From: Verrucomicrobiota bacterium
Lineage (GTDB): Bacteria; Verrucomicrobiota; Verrucomicrobiia; Opitutales; Opitutaceae
NCBI GenBank assembly: GCA_023446735.1
Contig: JAEXPQ010000290.1
Coordinates: 1 to 21,756 of the forward strand
Direction of reading: 5' to 3'
DNA: 21,756 bases
A program made the translations under genes and the position numbers. Below the pieces are notes generated by a model. That model was not told the origin of the DNA. It saw nothing but the letters and a program-made list of their open reading frames with translations, and did no database searches. The first letter of the stretch is position 1. Each line of letters starts with the position of its first letter. Below are positions 14,914 through 21,756 of the stretch, piece by piece.

Positions 14914-15333
14914 ATGAGCCTCGAGCAAAAACGCGCCGACCTGGTCGAAACGATCGGACTCCTCCCCGACGGGGAGGAACGTCTCGCCTACCTGCTCTCG
15001 CGTGGGCGCAAGGCGCCGCCGCTCGACGCCGTCTACAAGACGCCCGACCGCCTGCTGCCCGGCTGCGTCTCCCAGCTTTGGATCTACCCGGAGTTCCGCG
15101 ACGGGCTCTGCTACTTCGGCATGGATGCCGACGCGCTCATCACCAAGGGCATCGCGGCGGTGGTGTGCGGTTTCTACAGCGGTGAGAAACCGGCCGACAT
15201 CGTGGCGATGGAGCCCGATTTCCTCGCCGAGGTCGGCATCTCGCAGGTGCTTTCGCCCAACCGCGCCAACGGGCTCGCGAGCCTGCGCCAGCGCATCAAG
15301 GCCTTCGCGCAGCACTGCCTCGCGCAGGGTTGA
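14914..15333 (+). CDS. sufE: SufE family sulfur acceptor protein
   Basis: A 139-residue protein matching SufE in length and sequence. SufE takes persulfide sulfur from the cysteine desulfurase SufS and passes it on for Fe-S cluster assembly. The acceptor Cys51 lies in LLPGCVSQLW, and the flanking pattern (LPDGEERLAYLLSRGRK before, GIAAVVCGFYSG after) is typical. It is cytoplasmic and needs a SufS partner, which is not in this window; SufE is alone here rather than in a suf operon. No Shine-Dalgarno precedes the ATG. The AraC-type gene follows within 33 bases, but a functional link is not evident. Confidence 0.93.
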   Translation: MSLEQKRADLVETIGLLPDGEERLAYLLSRGRKAPPLDAVYKTPDRLLPGCVSQLWIYPEFRDGLCYFGMDADALITKGIAAVVCGFYSGEKPADIVAMEPDFLAEVGISQVLSPNRANGLASLRQRIKAFAQHCLAQG

Positions 15334-15365
15334 AGGGGGCCGGTGCGGAGCGACCACCCGCCGCC

Positions 15366-16154
15366 ATGGTCGAGACCTTCTACGAGGAGACTCCGCCGCA
15401 TCCGGCGTTGCGGCCGCACGTGCGCTGCTTGTGGCGCGCGGTGTTGCCGCCGTGCGGGGCGGACTTGCCGCCGTGGGCGCGGGTGTTGCCCGACGGCTGC
15501 ACCGACATCGTGGTCGACTACCGGCTGGACCGGAGCGATGGGGACCGGCTGAGCGGCGCGCCTTCGCTCCAGTTGGTGGGGACGATGACCCGTCCGGTGC
15601 CGTTCGAGGCCGCGGCGACCACCGAAGTGCTCGGGCTGCGGTTCGAGCCGGGCGGTGCGGCGGCCTTCTTCCCGCTGCCGGCAAGGGAGCTGACCGATGC
15701 GATGGTGCCGCTGGCCGAGCTGTGGGGCGGGGAGAGCGGGTTGCTGACGGAACGGCTGGCCGAGTGCGGCTCGGCGACGCAGCGGCTGCGCCTGCTCGAG
15801 GAGACGTTGCTGTGCCGGCCGCGGCGCGAGAGTGCGCGGGCCCGCTGCGCACGCGAGGTGGCGCGGCTGGTGGTGTCGGCCGCGGGCCAACTGCGGGTCG
15901 AGGAGCTGGCCGGGCGGAGCGGGTACTCGCGGCAGTATCTGGCCCGCCTGTTCGATGAGCATGTCGGCGTGTCGCCGAAACTGCTGGCGCGGATCGAGCG
16001 GTTCTCCGGCATCGTGGTGAGGGCGCGGTCGGGGCTGCGAGGAGGCTGGGCGGCGGCCGCGGCGGAGCACGGCTACTTCGACCAGGCGCATTTCATCCAC
16101 GAGTTCACCGAGTTTGCCGGAGTGGCGCCGTCGGCGTATTTCGGCCGCGGTTGA
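15366..16154 (+). CDS. AraC family transcriptional regulator (DUF6597-type N-terminus)
   Basis: A 262-residue regulator. The N-terminal half has the pattern of the DUF6597 sensor domain (LPDGCTDIVVDYR near 45-57, and VGTMTRP). The C-terminal 100 residues form the two-HTH AraC DNA-binding domain: LRVEELAGRSGYSRQYLARLFDEHVG is the first HTH and the signature GYFDQAHFIHEFTEFAGVAPSAYF ends the protein, placed as normal. ATG 15366 gives the family-typical start; an in-frame TTG at 15330 overlaps the sufE stop and would add 12 non-conserved residues. It is followed by a VOC-family gene 49 bases on, which may be its regulatory partner or target. The ligand is unknown. Confidence 0.88.
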   Translation: MVETFYEETPPHPALRPHVRCLWRAVLPPCGADLPPWARVLPDGCTDIVVDYRLDRSDGDRLSGAPSLQLVGTMTRPVPFEAAATTEVLGLRFEPGGAAAFFPLPARELTDAMVPLAELWGGESGLLTERLAECGSATQRLRLLEETLLCRPRRESARARCAREVARLVVSAAGQLRVEELAGRSGYSRQYLARLFDEHVGVSPKLLARIERFSGIVVRARSGLRGGWAAAAAEHGYFDQAHFIHEFTEFAGVAPSAYFGRG

Positions 16155-16203
16155 GTTTCCATTTTTCCAATCGGCGTGCCGGGGGATCTGCTAGGGTGTG
16201 GGC

Positions 16204-16632
16204 ATGACTTCCGAACCTATTCCCGGCTTCGAGCCGCGCCTCACCATCATCACCCTCGGCGTCGCCGACCTTGCCCGGGCCGTGCGGTTCTACCGCGACG
16301 GACTCGGCTTTCCGACCGAGTTCAAGGATGGCGACGGGATCGCCTTCTTCGCGCTGGGCGGGGTGCGGCTCGCGCTCTATCCGCGGCGGGCGTTGGCGGA
16401 GGACATCGGGCCGGAGGTCGATCCCGGTCAGCCGGGCTTCGGGGGCATCACGCTCGCGCACAACGTGCGGACCCGCGAGGCGGTGGCGCCGCTGCTGGCT
16501 CTGGCGGCCGCGGCCGGGGCGACGGTGGTGAAGCCGGCGCAGGATGTGTTCTGGGGTGGGCACAGCGGCTACTTCCGCGATCCCGACGGTCACCATTGGG
16601 AGATCGCCTGGGCGCCGGGCGGGGCGGTGTGA
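16204..16632 (+). CDS. VOC (glyoxalase/bleomycin-resistance) family protein
   Basis: A 142-residue member of the vicinal oxygen chelate superfamily, with two beta-alpha-beta-beta-beta modules. Features are LTIITLGVADLARAVRFYRDGLGFPTEF at 13-40 (split motif), GGVRLALYPRR and the C-terminal GYFRDPDGHHWEIAWAPG. The metal-binding pattern is partial: His in the DGHHWEIAW segment and Glu are visible, but the first His of the N-terminal module is not. It therefore may be a binding protein or dioxygenase/resistance relative instead of a true glyoxalase I. It lies directly downstream of the AraC regulator, an arrangement common for such proteins. Substrate unknown. ATG 16204 is preferred to the GTG six bases upstream. 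Confidence 0.88.
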   Translation: MTSEPIPGFEPRLTIITLGVADLARAVRFYRDGLGFPTEFKDGDGIAFFALGGVRLALYPRRALAEDIGPEVDPGQPGFGGITLAHNVRTREAVAPLLALAAAAGATVVKPAQDVFWGGHSGYFRDPDGHHWEIAWAPGGAV

Positions 16633-16699
16633 TCCGGCGAAGGGCGGAAAATTGGTTTCCGTCGCGGTGCGGAGTGCCCCACGGTGGGCGTTTCGCCGC

Positions 16700-16915
16700 A
16701 TGCAGCCGCAGTCTCCAAGTTCCTCGCCGCCACCGGTCGCCTTGCCGCGGACGCTCCAGGCCTGCGATACGGACTGCGCCTACTTCGAGCGGCTGGAGGC
16801 GTTGCCGGACTGGGGCTGGTGCCGCGACCCGAGCTGCCCCTTCCGCCAAGGGCTGGTGCGGCCGGGTTTCGAGTGTCCGCGATTTGCCGTGCGACTGGAC
16901 CGCGCGGGGCGGTGA
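16700..16915 (+). CDS. Small Cys-rich hypothetical protein
   Basis: A 71-residue ORF starting at ATG 16700. After a Ser/Pro-rich N-terminus of about 20 residues it has five Cys in the pattern CDTDC, then WGWCRDPSC, then FECPRF. The spacing suggests a metal-binding or disulfide-stabilised module; four of the Cys could hold zinc or iron. The aromatic spacing (CxxxCxYF ... WGxC ... GxxxxGxxCxxF) is reminiscent of small conserved proteins seen in many genomes, but I cannot name a family. The frame is open further upstream, but that stretch looks non-coding, so 16700 is the likely start. It is convergent with the DUF2062 gene 15 bases beyond. Probably a real gene given the compact motif. Confidence 0.55.
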   Translation: MQPQSPSSSPPPVALPRTLQACDTDCAYFERLEALPDWGWCRDPSCPFRQGLVRPGFECPRFAVRLDRAGR

Positions 16916-16930
16916 GCGGCGTGGGCCGCT

Positions 16931-17470
16931 TCAGTGCTTCGGGTCCGCGGCGGGCGGCTTGTGCCGTTTCGGCAGTGGCAGATCCTTCCACGTGCCGTGG
17001 ATCGCAAGATAGCCGAGGGCGCCGATCAGCATGCCGAGGACCACGGCACCGAGGTAGAGGGAGAACAGTGCGTCGCCGGTGAATGCGTGCCGCGGTGCTG
17101 TCGTGATCTCGTGCCACGCCGCGCCAATCGCCCGGCCGCGCACGACCTCGCCGACGAAGTAGCACGCTGGGAGCTGCACCGGCGCCGTCAGCGGCGAGGA
17201 GAGGAACTGGAGGGCGATCGCGAGCAGCAGGTTGGCGCGGAAGAAGAGCGCGATGGTGGCGGCGATGAGCGATTGGAAGGGCAGGAACGGCACCATCGTG
17301 ACCGGGAAACCGATCAGCCACGCGCGGGCGATCGACTCTCGCGTGGGCTTCCAGAGCGCCTTGTCCAGCAGCCGGTCGCCCAAGCGGCGGTGCAGGAAGC
17401 CGCCATGCAGGCGTTTCCGGGAGAGCTGCCGGCGGTGGAACCAACGAAAAGCGCGAAGAGAGAGGCGCAT
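16931..17470 (-). CDS. DUF2062 domain membrane protein
   Basis: A 179-residue membrane protein of the DUF2062 family. It has a basic N-terminal segment (FRWFHRRQLSRKRL), then SPARAWLIGFPVTMVPFLPFQS-type sequence (near 50-70), and three or four hydrophobic segments at about 52-76, 78-97, 130-160. The C-terminus is short, soluble and Pro/His-rich. Its start codon lies three bases after the stop of the CNNM/CorC gene, so the two are very probably one operon. Function is unknown; some relatives are fused to or sit next to lipid or sugar-transfer proteins. The conserved pairing here is not itself informative about role. Confidence 0.85.
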   Translation of the reverse strand: MRLSLRAFRWFHRRQLSRKRLHGGFLHRRLGDRLLDKALWKPTRESIARAWLIGFPVTMVPFLPFQSLIAATIALFFRANLLLAIALQFLSSPLTAPVQLPACYFVGEVVRGRAIGAAWHEITTAPRHAFTGDALFSLYLGAVVLGMLIGALGYLAIHGTWKDLPLPKRHKPPAADPKH

Positions 17471-17473
17471 CGT

Positions 17474-18802
17474 TCAGGCGGTGGGAGGCGCGGGCTGGGC
17501 CGGAGCGGGTGCTGTGCGGGTGAGGATGACTTTGTCCACGCGGTGGCGGTCCATGTCGGCCACCTCGAACTTCCACCCTTGGCAGAGGAACGATTCGCCG
17601 GCGCGAGGGATGTGGGCGAGACGGTCGGCGATGAAGCCGCCAAGCGTCTCGAAATCCTCGTCTTCTTCGCCCGGCAGCGCGGCGATACCGAATCGGCGGT
17701 GCAGTTCGGGGAGCGGCATGATCCCGTCCACCAGCCAGGAGCCGTCGTCGCGTTGCACAGCGTCGGGCGCGTGACGGTCGCCGGGTTCGGGCAGGTCGCC
17801 GACGATGGCTTCCATGACGTCGATCAGGGTCACCAGCCCTTGGACGCTGCCGAACTCGTCGGTGACGAGGGCAAGGTGTTTGCCGGATTTCTTGAATGTC
17901 TCGAGCAGCTGCACGGCGGTGATTGAGGCGGGCACCAGCAGCGGGGTGGTGAGATGGTGACGGATGTTGTTGGGCAGGCCGATGGCGGAGTTGGCCCAGA
18001 GGGCCTTAACGCTGACCATGCCGATCACGTTGTCGCGCGTGCCCTCGTAGACCGGGAAGTGGGAGTGGCCACTGGTGACGATCTTGCGCCAGTTGACCTC
18101 ATCGGAGTCGCCCACGTTGAGCCACACGATGCGGGTGCGGCGGGTCATGAGCGTGGTCACCGGGCGCTCGTCGAGGCGGAGCACGCCCTCGACCATCGCG
18201 CGCTCGGCCTTGTGGAAAACGCCGGCGGTGGTGCCTTGTTCGATGAGATGGGAAATCTCCTCCTCCGAGGGCGGCGCCTCGACGGTGCGGCCGAGCCCGA
18301 GGACCTTCAGCACGAGATTCGAGGAGACGGTGAGCAGCCACACGAACGGCGCGGCCAGCCGGGTGAGCCCGGTCATCGGGAGCGCGATCGCCATTGCGCG
18401 TCCCTCGGGGTTGCTCAGCGCGATGCGCTTGGGGACGAGTTCGCCGATGATCAACGAAAAGTAGGTCAGCAGCGCCACCACCGCGAAGAAGGCGATGCGG
18501 TCGGCGTACGGCGCGAGCACCGGAACACCGGCGATGAAGCCGGCGAGCTTGGTGGTGAGCGTCGTGCCGGCGAACGCCGCGGAGAGCACGCCCACCAGTG
18601 TGATGCCGATCTGCACGGCGGAAAGGAATCGGTCCGGCTGTTCCGCCAGCGCGAGCGCCGCGCGGGCCTTGGCCGAACCGCGCGCCGCCTCGGCCTTCAG
18701 GCGCGCCTTCCGGGCCGACACCACCGCGATCTCCGCCAGGGCGAAGACGCCGTTGGCGAGGAGAAGGAGGAAGATGATGAGGAGCTCGACGAGGATCGGC
18801 AT
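17474..18802 (-). CDS. Hemolysin-like CNNM/CorC family protein (CBS domains)
   Basis: A 442-residue membrane protein. Residues about 1-190 form the CNNM transmembrane domain (three or more spans; LLANGVFALAEIAVVSARKARL, GxxLxTKLAGFI-type motif, FSLIIGELVPKRIALS). Two CBS domains follow at about 205-330 (start RPVTTLMTRRTRIVWLNVGDSDE; FPVYEGTRDNVIGMVSVK; VTDEFGSVQGLVTLIDVMEAIVGDL). A CorC/HlyC C-terminal domain (about 345-430) includes GSWLVDGIMPL and FETLGGFIADRLAHIP. Relatives are linked to Mg2+ or Co2+ transport or sensing via ATP-binding CBS domains. ATG 18802 is used; earlier in-frame codons are not family-like. Divergent from arsR with a 120-base gap, though no functional link is evident. 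Confidence 0.93.
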   Translation of the reverse strand: MPILVELLIIFLLLLANGVFALAEIAVVSARKARLKAEAARGSAKARAALALAEQPDRFLSAVQIGITLVGVLSAAFAGTTLTTKLAGFIAGVPVLAPYADRIAFFAVVALLTYFSLIIGELVPKRIALSNPEGRAMAIALPMTGLTRLAAPFVWLLTVSSNLVLKVLGLGRTVEAPPSEEEISHLIEQGTTAGVFHKAERAMVEGVLRLDERPVTTLMTRRTRIVWLNVGDSDEVNWRKIVTSGHSHFPVYEGTRDNVIGMVSVKALWANSAIGLPNNIRHHLTTPLLVPASITAVQLLETFKKSGKHLALVTDEFGSVQGLVTLIDVMEAIVGDLPEPGDRHAPDAVQRDDGSWLVDGIMPLPELHRRFGIAALPGEEDEDFETLGGFIADRLAHIPRAGESFLCQGWKFEVADMDRHRVDKVILTRTAPAPAQPAPPTA

Positions 18803-18883
18803 GGAGGAGGCGCGCAGGGAAGGGGGCCAGTAACGCAGGCGTGGATCGGATGTCAAACGATGCGCCGGGCGGGAAAAACACGC

Positions 18884-18922
18884 TTGCTATTTCGCGAAAG
18901 TGCGAAACAGTGCCCGGCCATC
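18884..18922 (+). promoter_or_regulatory. Probable ArsR operator/promoter region
   Basis: Just before arsR, TTTCGC (18890-18895) and its exact reverse complement GCGAAA (18902-18907) flank a six-base spacer; TTTCGCGAAA is also a perfect ten-base palindrome. Such a 6-6-6 inverted repeat within 40 bases of the start codon fits an ArsR/SmtB dimer site for autorepression. A possible -10-like TGCTAT overlaps its left edge. Function is inferred from position. Confidence 0.45.
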
Positions 18923-19261
18923 ATGACCTCCGTCACCGCCAAACAGCGCAAGGAGCGCGCCGCGATCTTCAAGGCTCTCGGCCATCCGGCGCGGCTGCGC
19001 ATCGTCGAGGAGTTGTTCGGCGGCGAGCGCTGCGTGTGCGAGCTGGTCGACGTCTCCGAAGGCGGCTGGTCGACGGTCTCGCGCCACCTCTCGGTGCTGA
19101 AGTCGGCCGGGGTGGTGGAGGACGAGAAGCGCGGCTTGCAGGTCTACTACCGGCTGGCGCTGCCCTGCGTGGGCACATTCCTCGACTGCCTTGCCGGCGG
19201 AGACGGCGCGGACGCAAAGGCTGCCTCGAAGGGCTCGGCCAAGGGCTGCGGCTGCAAGTGA
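18923..19261 (+). CDS. arsR: ArsR/SmtB family metalloregulator
   Basis: A 112-residue repressor that would leave DNA when it binds arsenite or a related metal. The winged-helix is complete: KALGHPARLRIVEEL (helices 1-2), the RCVCELVD segment with Cys37 and Cys39 in the classic ArsR CVC metal site, SEGGWSTVSRHLSVLKSAGVV (recognition helix) and EDEKRGLQVYYRL (wing). Cys82 and a C-terminal GCGCK tail (Cys109, Cys111) add further thiols. It heads a run of five same-strand genes (18923 to the window end), so it most likely controls the operon via the palindrome just upstream. ATG 18923 is chosen by the family start. Ligand specificity is not determinable from sequence alone; As(III) is favoured by neighbours. 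Confidence 0.9.
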   Translation: MTSVTAKQRKERAAIFKALGHPARLRIVEELFGGERCVCELVDVSEGGWSTVSRHLSVLKSAGVVEDEKRGLQVYYRLALPCVGTFLDCLAGGDGADAKAASKGSAKGCGCK

Positions 19262-19310
19262 TCCTTTTGCCCATTATTTCGCCAGTCCGCCAAACAACGG
19301 ACCAAATCCG

Positions 19311-20456
19311 ATGAACTCCTCCTCCGAATCCCAATCTTCGTCCTCCGCCGAGGGCTCGTCCTGCTGCGGCGGCCAGTCTGGCGCGGCCTGCGGTTGCAAC
19401 GGCGGGCGCTCCGCCGGCGGCGCGTTCTCGCCGCTTCGGGTCGTGCTCGCGCTGGCGGGGCTGGTCGCCTGGTGGCTGATCTATCGGCAGCTCGCCGCTG
19501 TTGCGGCCTGGCTGACCTATTCGTTGTTCGGCATCGCCCGCGGTTCGCACCTCGGAGCGTCGGTCGAGTTCTTCCTCTACGACACCCCGAAGGTTCTGAT
19601 GCTGCTCGTGTTGGTCGTGTTCGGCGTGGGCGTGATCCGCACCTTCTTCACCCCGGAGCGCACGCGCCGGTTGCTGGCCGGGCGGCGCGAGTCGATCGGC
19701 AACGTCCTCGCGGCGCTGCTGGGCATCGTCACGCCGTTCTGCTCGTGTTCGGCGGTGCCGCTGTTCATCGGCTTCGTGACCGCCGGCGTGCCGCTGGGGG
19801 TGACGTTTTCCTTCCTGATCTCCGCGCCGATGGTCAACGAGGTCGCGCTGGTGATGCTCTTCGGCATGTTCGGCTGGAAGGTCGCTGCGCTCTACCTCGG
19901 CCTGGGCCTGGTGATTGCGATCATCTCCGGCTGGGTGCTGGGGCGGCTCAAGCTCGAGAAGCACGTCGAGCCCTGGGTCTATGAGAACCTCTCGGGCGGC
20001 ACGGCCGGTTCCGGCGCGGGCGACGATGGCACGGCGATGAACTGGGCGGACCGCGTGCGTGCCGGTGTCACGGCCGTACGCGAGATCGTCGGCAAGGTCT
20101 GGCTCTACGTGCTGCTCGGCATCGCGGTCGGCGCTGGTATCCACGGTTACGTGCCCGAGAACCTCATGGCCTCGATCATGGGCCGCGACGCGTGGTGGTC
20201 GGTGCCGCTGGCGGTGCTGATCGGCGTGCCGATGTACACCAACGCCGCCGGCGTCATCCCGGTCGTGCAGGCGCTGCTCGGCAAGGGAGCCGCGCTGGGC
20301 ACGGTGCTGGCGTTCATGATGGCGGTCATCGCGCTCTCGCTGCCCGAGGCGATTATCCTGCGGCAGGTGCTGCGGCCGCGCCTCATCGCGACGTTCTTCG
20401 GCATCGTCGCCACCGGCATCCTCATCGTCGGTTACCTCTTCAACTGGCTGCTCTGA
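19311..20456 (+). CDS. ArsP-like permease (DUF318)
   Basis: A 381-residue membrane protein of the family that includes ArsP, a methylarsenite exporter. The signature TPFCSCSAVP (141-150; Cys144, Cys146) is present, as is the companion GVPMYTNAAGVIPV in the second half. About eight to ten hydrophobic helices are arranged in two halves, joined by a charged Gly-rich loop (about 225-245). The first 37 residues are a soluble Ser/Gly-rich tail with CC and CGC (Cys18, 19, 27, 29), which could collect metalloid for the pore. Between arsR (49 bases upstream) and the thin thioredoxin (50 bases downstream), it is in the classical arsR-permease-thioredoxin order. Transported compound unproven. ATG 19311 gives the Ser-rich start MNSSSES. 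Confidence 0.88.
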   Translation: MNSSSESQSSSSAEGSSCCGGQSGAACGCNGGRSAGGAFSPLRVVLALAGLVAWWLIYRQLAAVAAWLTYSLFGIARGSHLGASVEFFLYDTPKVLMLLVLVVFGVGVIRTFFTPERTRRLLAGRRESIGNVLAALLGIVTPFCSCSAVPLFIGFVTAGVPLGVTFSFLISAPMVNEVALVMLFGMFGWKVAALYLGLGLVIAIISGWVLGRLKLEKHVEPWVYENLSGGTAGSGAGDDGTAMNWADRVRAGVTAVREIVGKVWLYVLLGIAVGAGIHGYVPENLMASIMGRDAWWSVPLAVLIGVPMYTNAAGVIPVVQALLGKGAALGTVLAFMMAVIALSLPEAIILRQVLRPRLIATFFGIVATGILIVGYLFNWLL

Positions 20457-20506
20457 GCAGCGCTACTCCCCGGCTTCATTTCCAACAACTCACCCTCCGT
20501 TCTCCC

Positions 20507-20740
20507 ATGAAAAAGATTCAGATCCTCGGTTCCGGTTGCGCCAAGTGCGCGAACCTCGCCGCCGTGGCCGACCAGGCCGCCAAGGCCCTCGGTGCCCCCT
20601 ACGAGCTCACGAAGGTCACCGACATGAAGCAGATCATGAGCTTCCGCGTCATGAGCACGCCGGCGCTGGTCGTCGACGGCGTCGTGAAGCTCTCCGGCCG
20701 TGTGCCCTCGCTCGACGAGGCCAAGCAGTTGATCGGCTGA
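20507..20740 (+). CDS. Thin thioredoxin (redox-active disulfide protein)
   Basis: A 77-residue minimal thioredoxin-fold protein. It starts MKKIQILGSG, then CAKC (Cys11, Cys14) as the redox pair, and ends STPALVVDGVVKLSGRVPSLDEAKQLIG, where the TPAL cis-Pro loop is typical. This is the family of small redox-disulfide proteins commonly found next to DUF318 permeases and ArsR. It likely reduces or carries thiol-bound arsenicals or reduces the permease/partner proteins in the cytoplasm. Spacing of 50 bases after the permease and 22 before the ProC-like gene supports one transcript. The CxxC is intact. Confidence 0.92.
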   Translation: MKKIQILGSGCAKCANLAAVADQAAKALGAPYELTKVTDMKQIMSFRVMSTPALVVDGVVKLSGRVPSLDEAKQLIG

Positions 20741-20762
20741 GCAATCACCAACCGCTCCGACC

Positions 20763-21539
20763 ATGAGCACTCCCAGTATCGGTTTTATCGGTGGCGGGCG
20801 CATCGCCCGCATTTTTCTCGCGGGCTGGATCCGCGCCCAGAAACTTCCGGCGCGCATCGTCGTCGCCGATCCGAGCGCCGAGGCGCTCGTGAAACTCAAG
20901 GCGCAGTTCCCCGGCATCGAGACGACCTCCGACCTCGCCGCCGCTGCGGCGCAGGACGTCGTCTTCCTCGCGACGCACCCGCCGGTGTTGACCGAGGCCG
21001 CGGGCAAGGCCGCCGCGGCGCTGAAGCCCTCCGCGATCCTCGTCTCGCTCGCGCCGAAGTTCACCATCGCGAAGCTCACCGCGTTGCTCGGCGGCTTCGC
21101 GCGTATCGCGCGCTCGAATCCCAACGCCCCGTCGGTCGTCGGCGCCGGCATGAACCCGGTCGTCTTCGGCGAGGCGCTCACCGCCGCCGACCGCGACGTC
21201 GTGCGCGCGCTCTTCGCGCCGCTGGGCGAAAGCCCCGAGGTCGACGAGGCGAAGATCGAGACCTACGCGGTGTTCACCGCGATGGGGCCGACCTACCTCT
21301 GGTTCCAGCTGCAGGCGCTGCGCGAGCTCGCCGTTTCGTTCGGCCTGAGTGAGGCCGAGGCGAACGCCGGCCTGAAGCGCATGGTCTGCGGCGCCGCACG
21401 CACGCTCGTCGACTCCGGTCTCCCGCCCGCCGAGGTGATGGACCTCGTGCCCGTGAAGCCGCTCGCCGAGATGGAGCCGCAGGTGCTCGAACTCTACCGC
21501 ACCCGCCTCCCGGCGCTCTTCCAGAAGATCAAACCATGA
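20763..21539 (+). CDS. ProC-like (pyrroline-5-carboxylate reductase family) oxidoreductase
   Basis: A 258-residue protein with a Rossmann start GFIGGGRIARIFLAGW (about 7-22), the NAD(P)H-binding glycine pattern of the P5C reductase/6PGDH-like superfamily. The C-terminal dimerisation half has FTAMGPTYLWFQLQALRELAVSFGLSEAEA, clearly related to ProC, where the usual reading is SGSGPAY. The canonical Ser-Gly-Ser before GPAY is changed to FTAMGP, and the C-terminal PGGTT segment is missing, replaced by VPVKPLAEMEP. It therefore is probably not an ordinary proline-biosynthesis ProC but a sister enzyme specific to this operon. The stop overlaps the next ATG (ATGA), showing translational coupling to the exported thioredoxin. 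Substrate unknown. Confidence 0.8.
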   Translation: MSTPSIGFIGGGRIARIFLAGWIRAQKLPARIVVADPSAEALVKLKAQFPGIETTSDLAAAAAQDVVFLATHPPVLTEAAGKAAAALKPSAILVSLAPKFTIAKLTALLGGFARIARSNPNAPSVVGAGMNPVVFGEALTAADRDVVRALFAPLGESPEVDEAKIETYAVFTAMGPTYLWFQLQALRELAVSFGLSEAEANAGLKRMVCGAARTLVDSGLPPAEVMDLVPVKPLAEMEPQVLELYRTRLPALFQKIKP

Positions 21540-21756
21540 GAACTCTCTTCCTCCTCTTGGCCTTCGGCCTCCCCGGTCTTGTCCGCGCCGCGGATGCGCC
21601 GGCCCTGCCGCGGCTGGTCGATCTCGGCGCCGGGAAATGCATCCCGTGCAAACAGATGAAACCCATCCTCGCCGAACTCACGCGCGACTATGCCGACCAG
21701 TTCACGGTCGTCTTCATCGACGTGTGGGAAAACAAGGCCGCCGGCGAGCCCTATGG
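21536..21756 (+). CDS. Exported thioredoxin-family protein, truncated by window end
   Basis: An ATGA overlap (21536-21539) joins this gene to the previous one. The first 73 codons are visible and the frame runs off the window. Residues 1-20 are a signal peptide (RTLFLLLAFGLPGLVRAA). The thioredoxin fold follows with KCIPC (Cys40, Cys43) as redox pair, then KQMKPILAEL and a beta strand (FTVVFIDVWEN). It is a periplasmic CIPC thioredoxin. In related operons the next gene is a CcdA/DsbD-like or ArsG-like membrane protein that passes electrons or arsenicals across the membrane; that gene would lie just past the window. Only the start can be judged; the 3' end is not seen. Confidence 0.85.
   Translation, partial: MRTLFLLLAFGLPGLVRAADAPALPRLVDLGAGKCIPCKQMKPILAELTRDYADQFTVVFIDVWENKAAGEPY

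Noticed and set aside
12582..15185. Plus-strand open frame of 867 codons opposite the ligase gene
   Set aside because: It is antisense to a gene with all ligase motifs, and its product has no domain-like pattern; it also runs through the repeat at 14733-14831.
16176..17012. Plus-strand frame of 278 codons across the VOC and Cys-rich genes
   Set aside because: Low-complexity Arg/Gly product, overlaps two better-supported genes in another frame.
20763..21539. Plain proC (proline biosynthesis)
   Set aside because: The SGSGPAY and PGGTT signatures are changed or missing and the neighbours are metalloid and redox genes.
1..21756. tRNA, rRNA, insertion sequences or integrase genes
   Set aside because: I looked for tRNA cloverleaf ends, rRNA-like stretches and transposase motifs in the gaps and found none.

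Overview
The window is high-GC DNA (roughly 65-70% by eye) with strongly GC-biased third codon positions and mostly leaderless-looking or non-Shine-Dalgarno gene starts. Gene content (rhombosortase pair, EF-G paralogue, HDOD protein, DUF4010/MgtC protein) and style fit a Verrucomicrobiota bacterium of the Opitutaceae type. That placement is inference; no rRNA or tRNA gene is present to settle it.

Layout. 42-1732: a rhombotarget-type lipoprotein and its cognate rhombosortase, translationally coupled. The gene ends inside a GTAG-headed inverted repeat (1674-1771). 1783-2686: a minus-strand zincin-type metallopeptidase and a small membrane protein. 2828-5078: a doubtful 59-residue ORF, an MgtC/DUF4010 membrane protein and a uracil-DNA glycosylase family protein. 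5089-6975: two tandem paralogous secreted proteins of unknown function. 7257-9353: an EF-G-like GTPase with altered G3 and G4 motifs. 9354-10019: 666 bases without a gene, GC-rich, with hairpins and a 62-base tandem repeat. 10020-12712: an HDOD protein and a 589-residue protein with an N-terminal DUF4177-like domain and three copies of an unrecognised module. 12756-14672: a NAD-dependent DNA ligase with an apparent signal peptide and no BRCT domain, convergent with the previous gene across a bidirectional terminator. 14733-14831: a second GTAG-headed inverted repeat. 14914-16915: SufE, an AraC-type regulator, a VOC-family protein and a small Cys-rich protein. 16931-18802: a minus-strand pair, DUF2062 and CNNM/CorC-type proteins. 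18923-21756: an arsenic/metalloid-type operon of ArsR repressor, ArsP-like permease, thin thioredoxin (CAKC), ProC-like oxidoreductase and an exported thioredoxin (CIPC) cut by the window edge.

The most distinctive units are the rhombosortase/target pair, the tripled-module protein, the apparently exported ligase, the EF-G paralogue with non-consensus GTPase residues, and the metalloid operon that combines two thioredoxins with a ProC-like enzyme. Most remaining genes are ordinary housekeeping or membrane functions.
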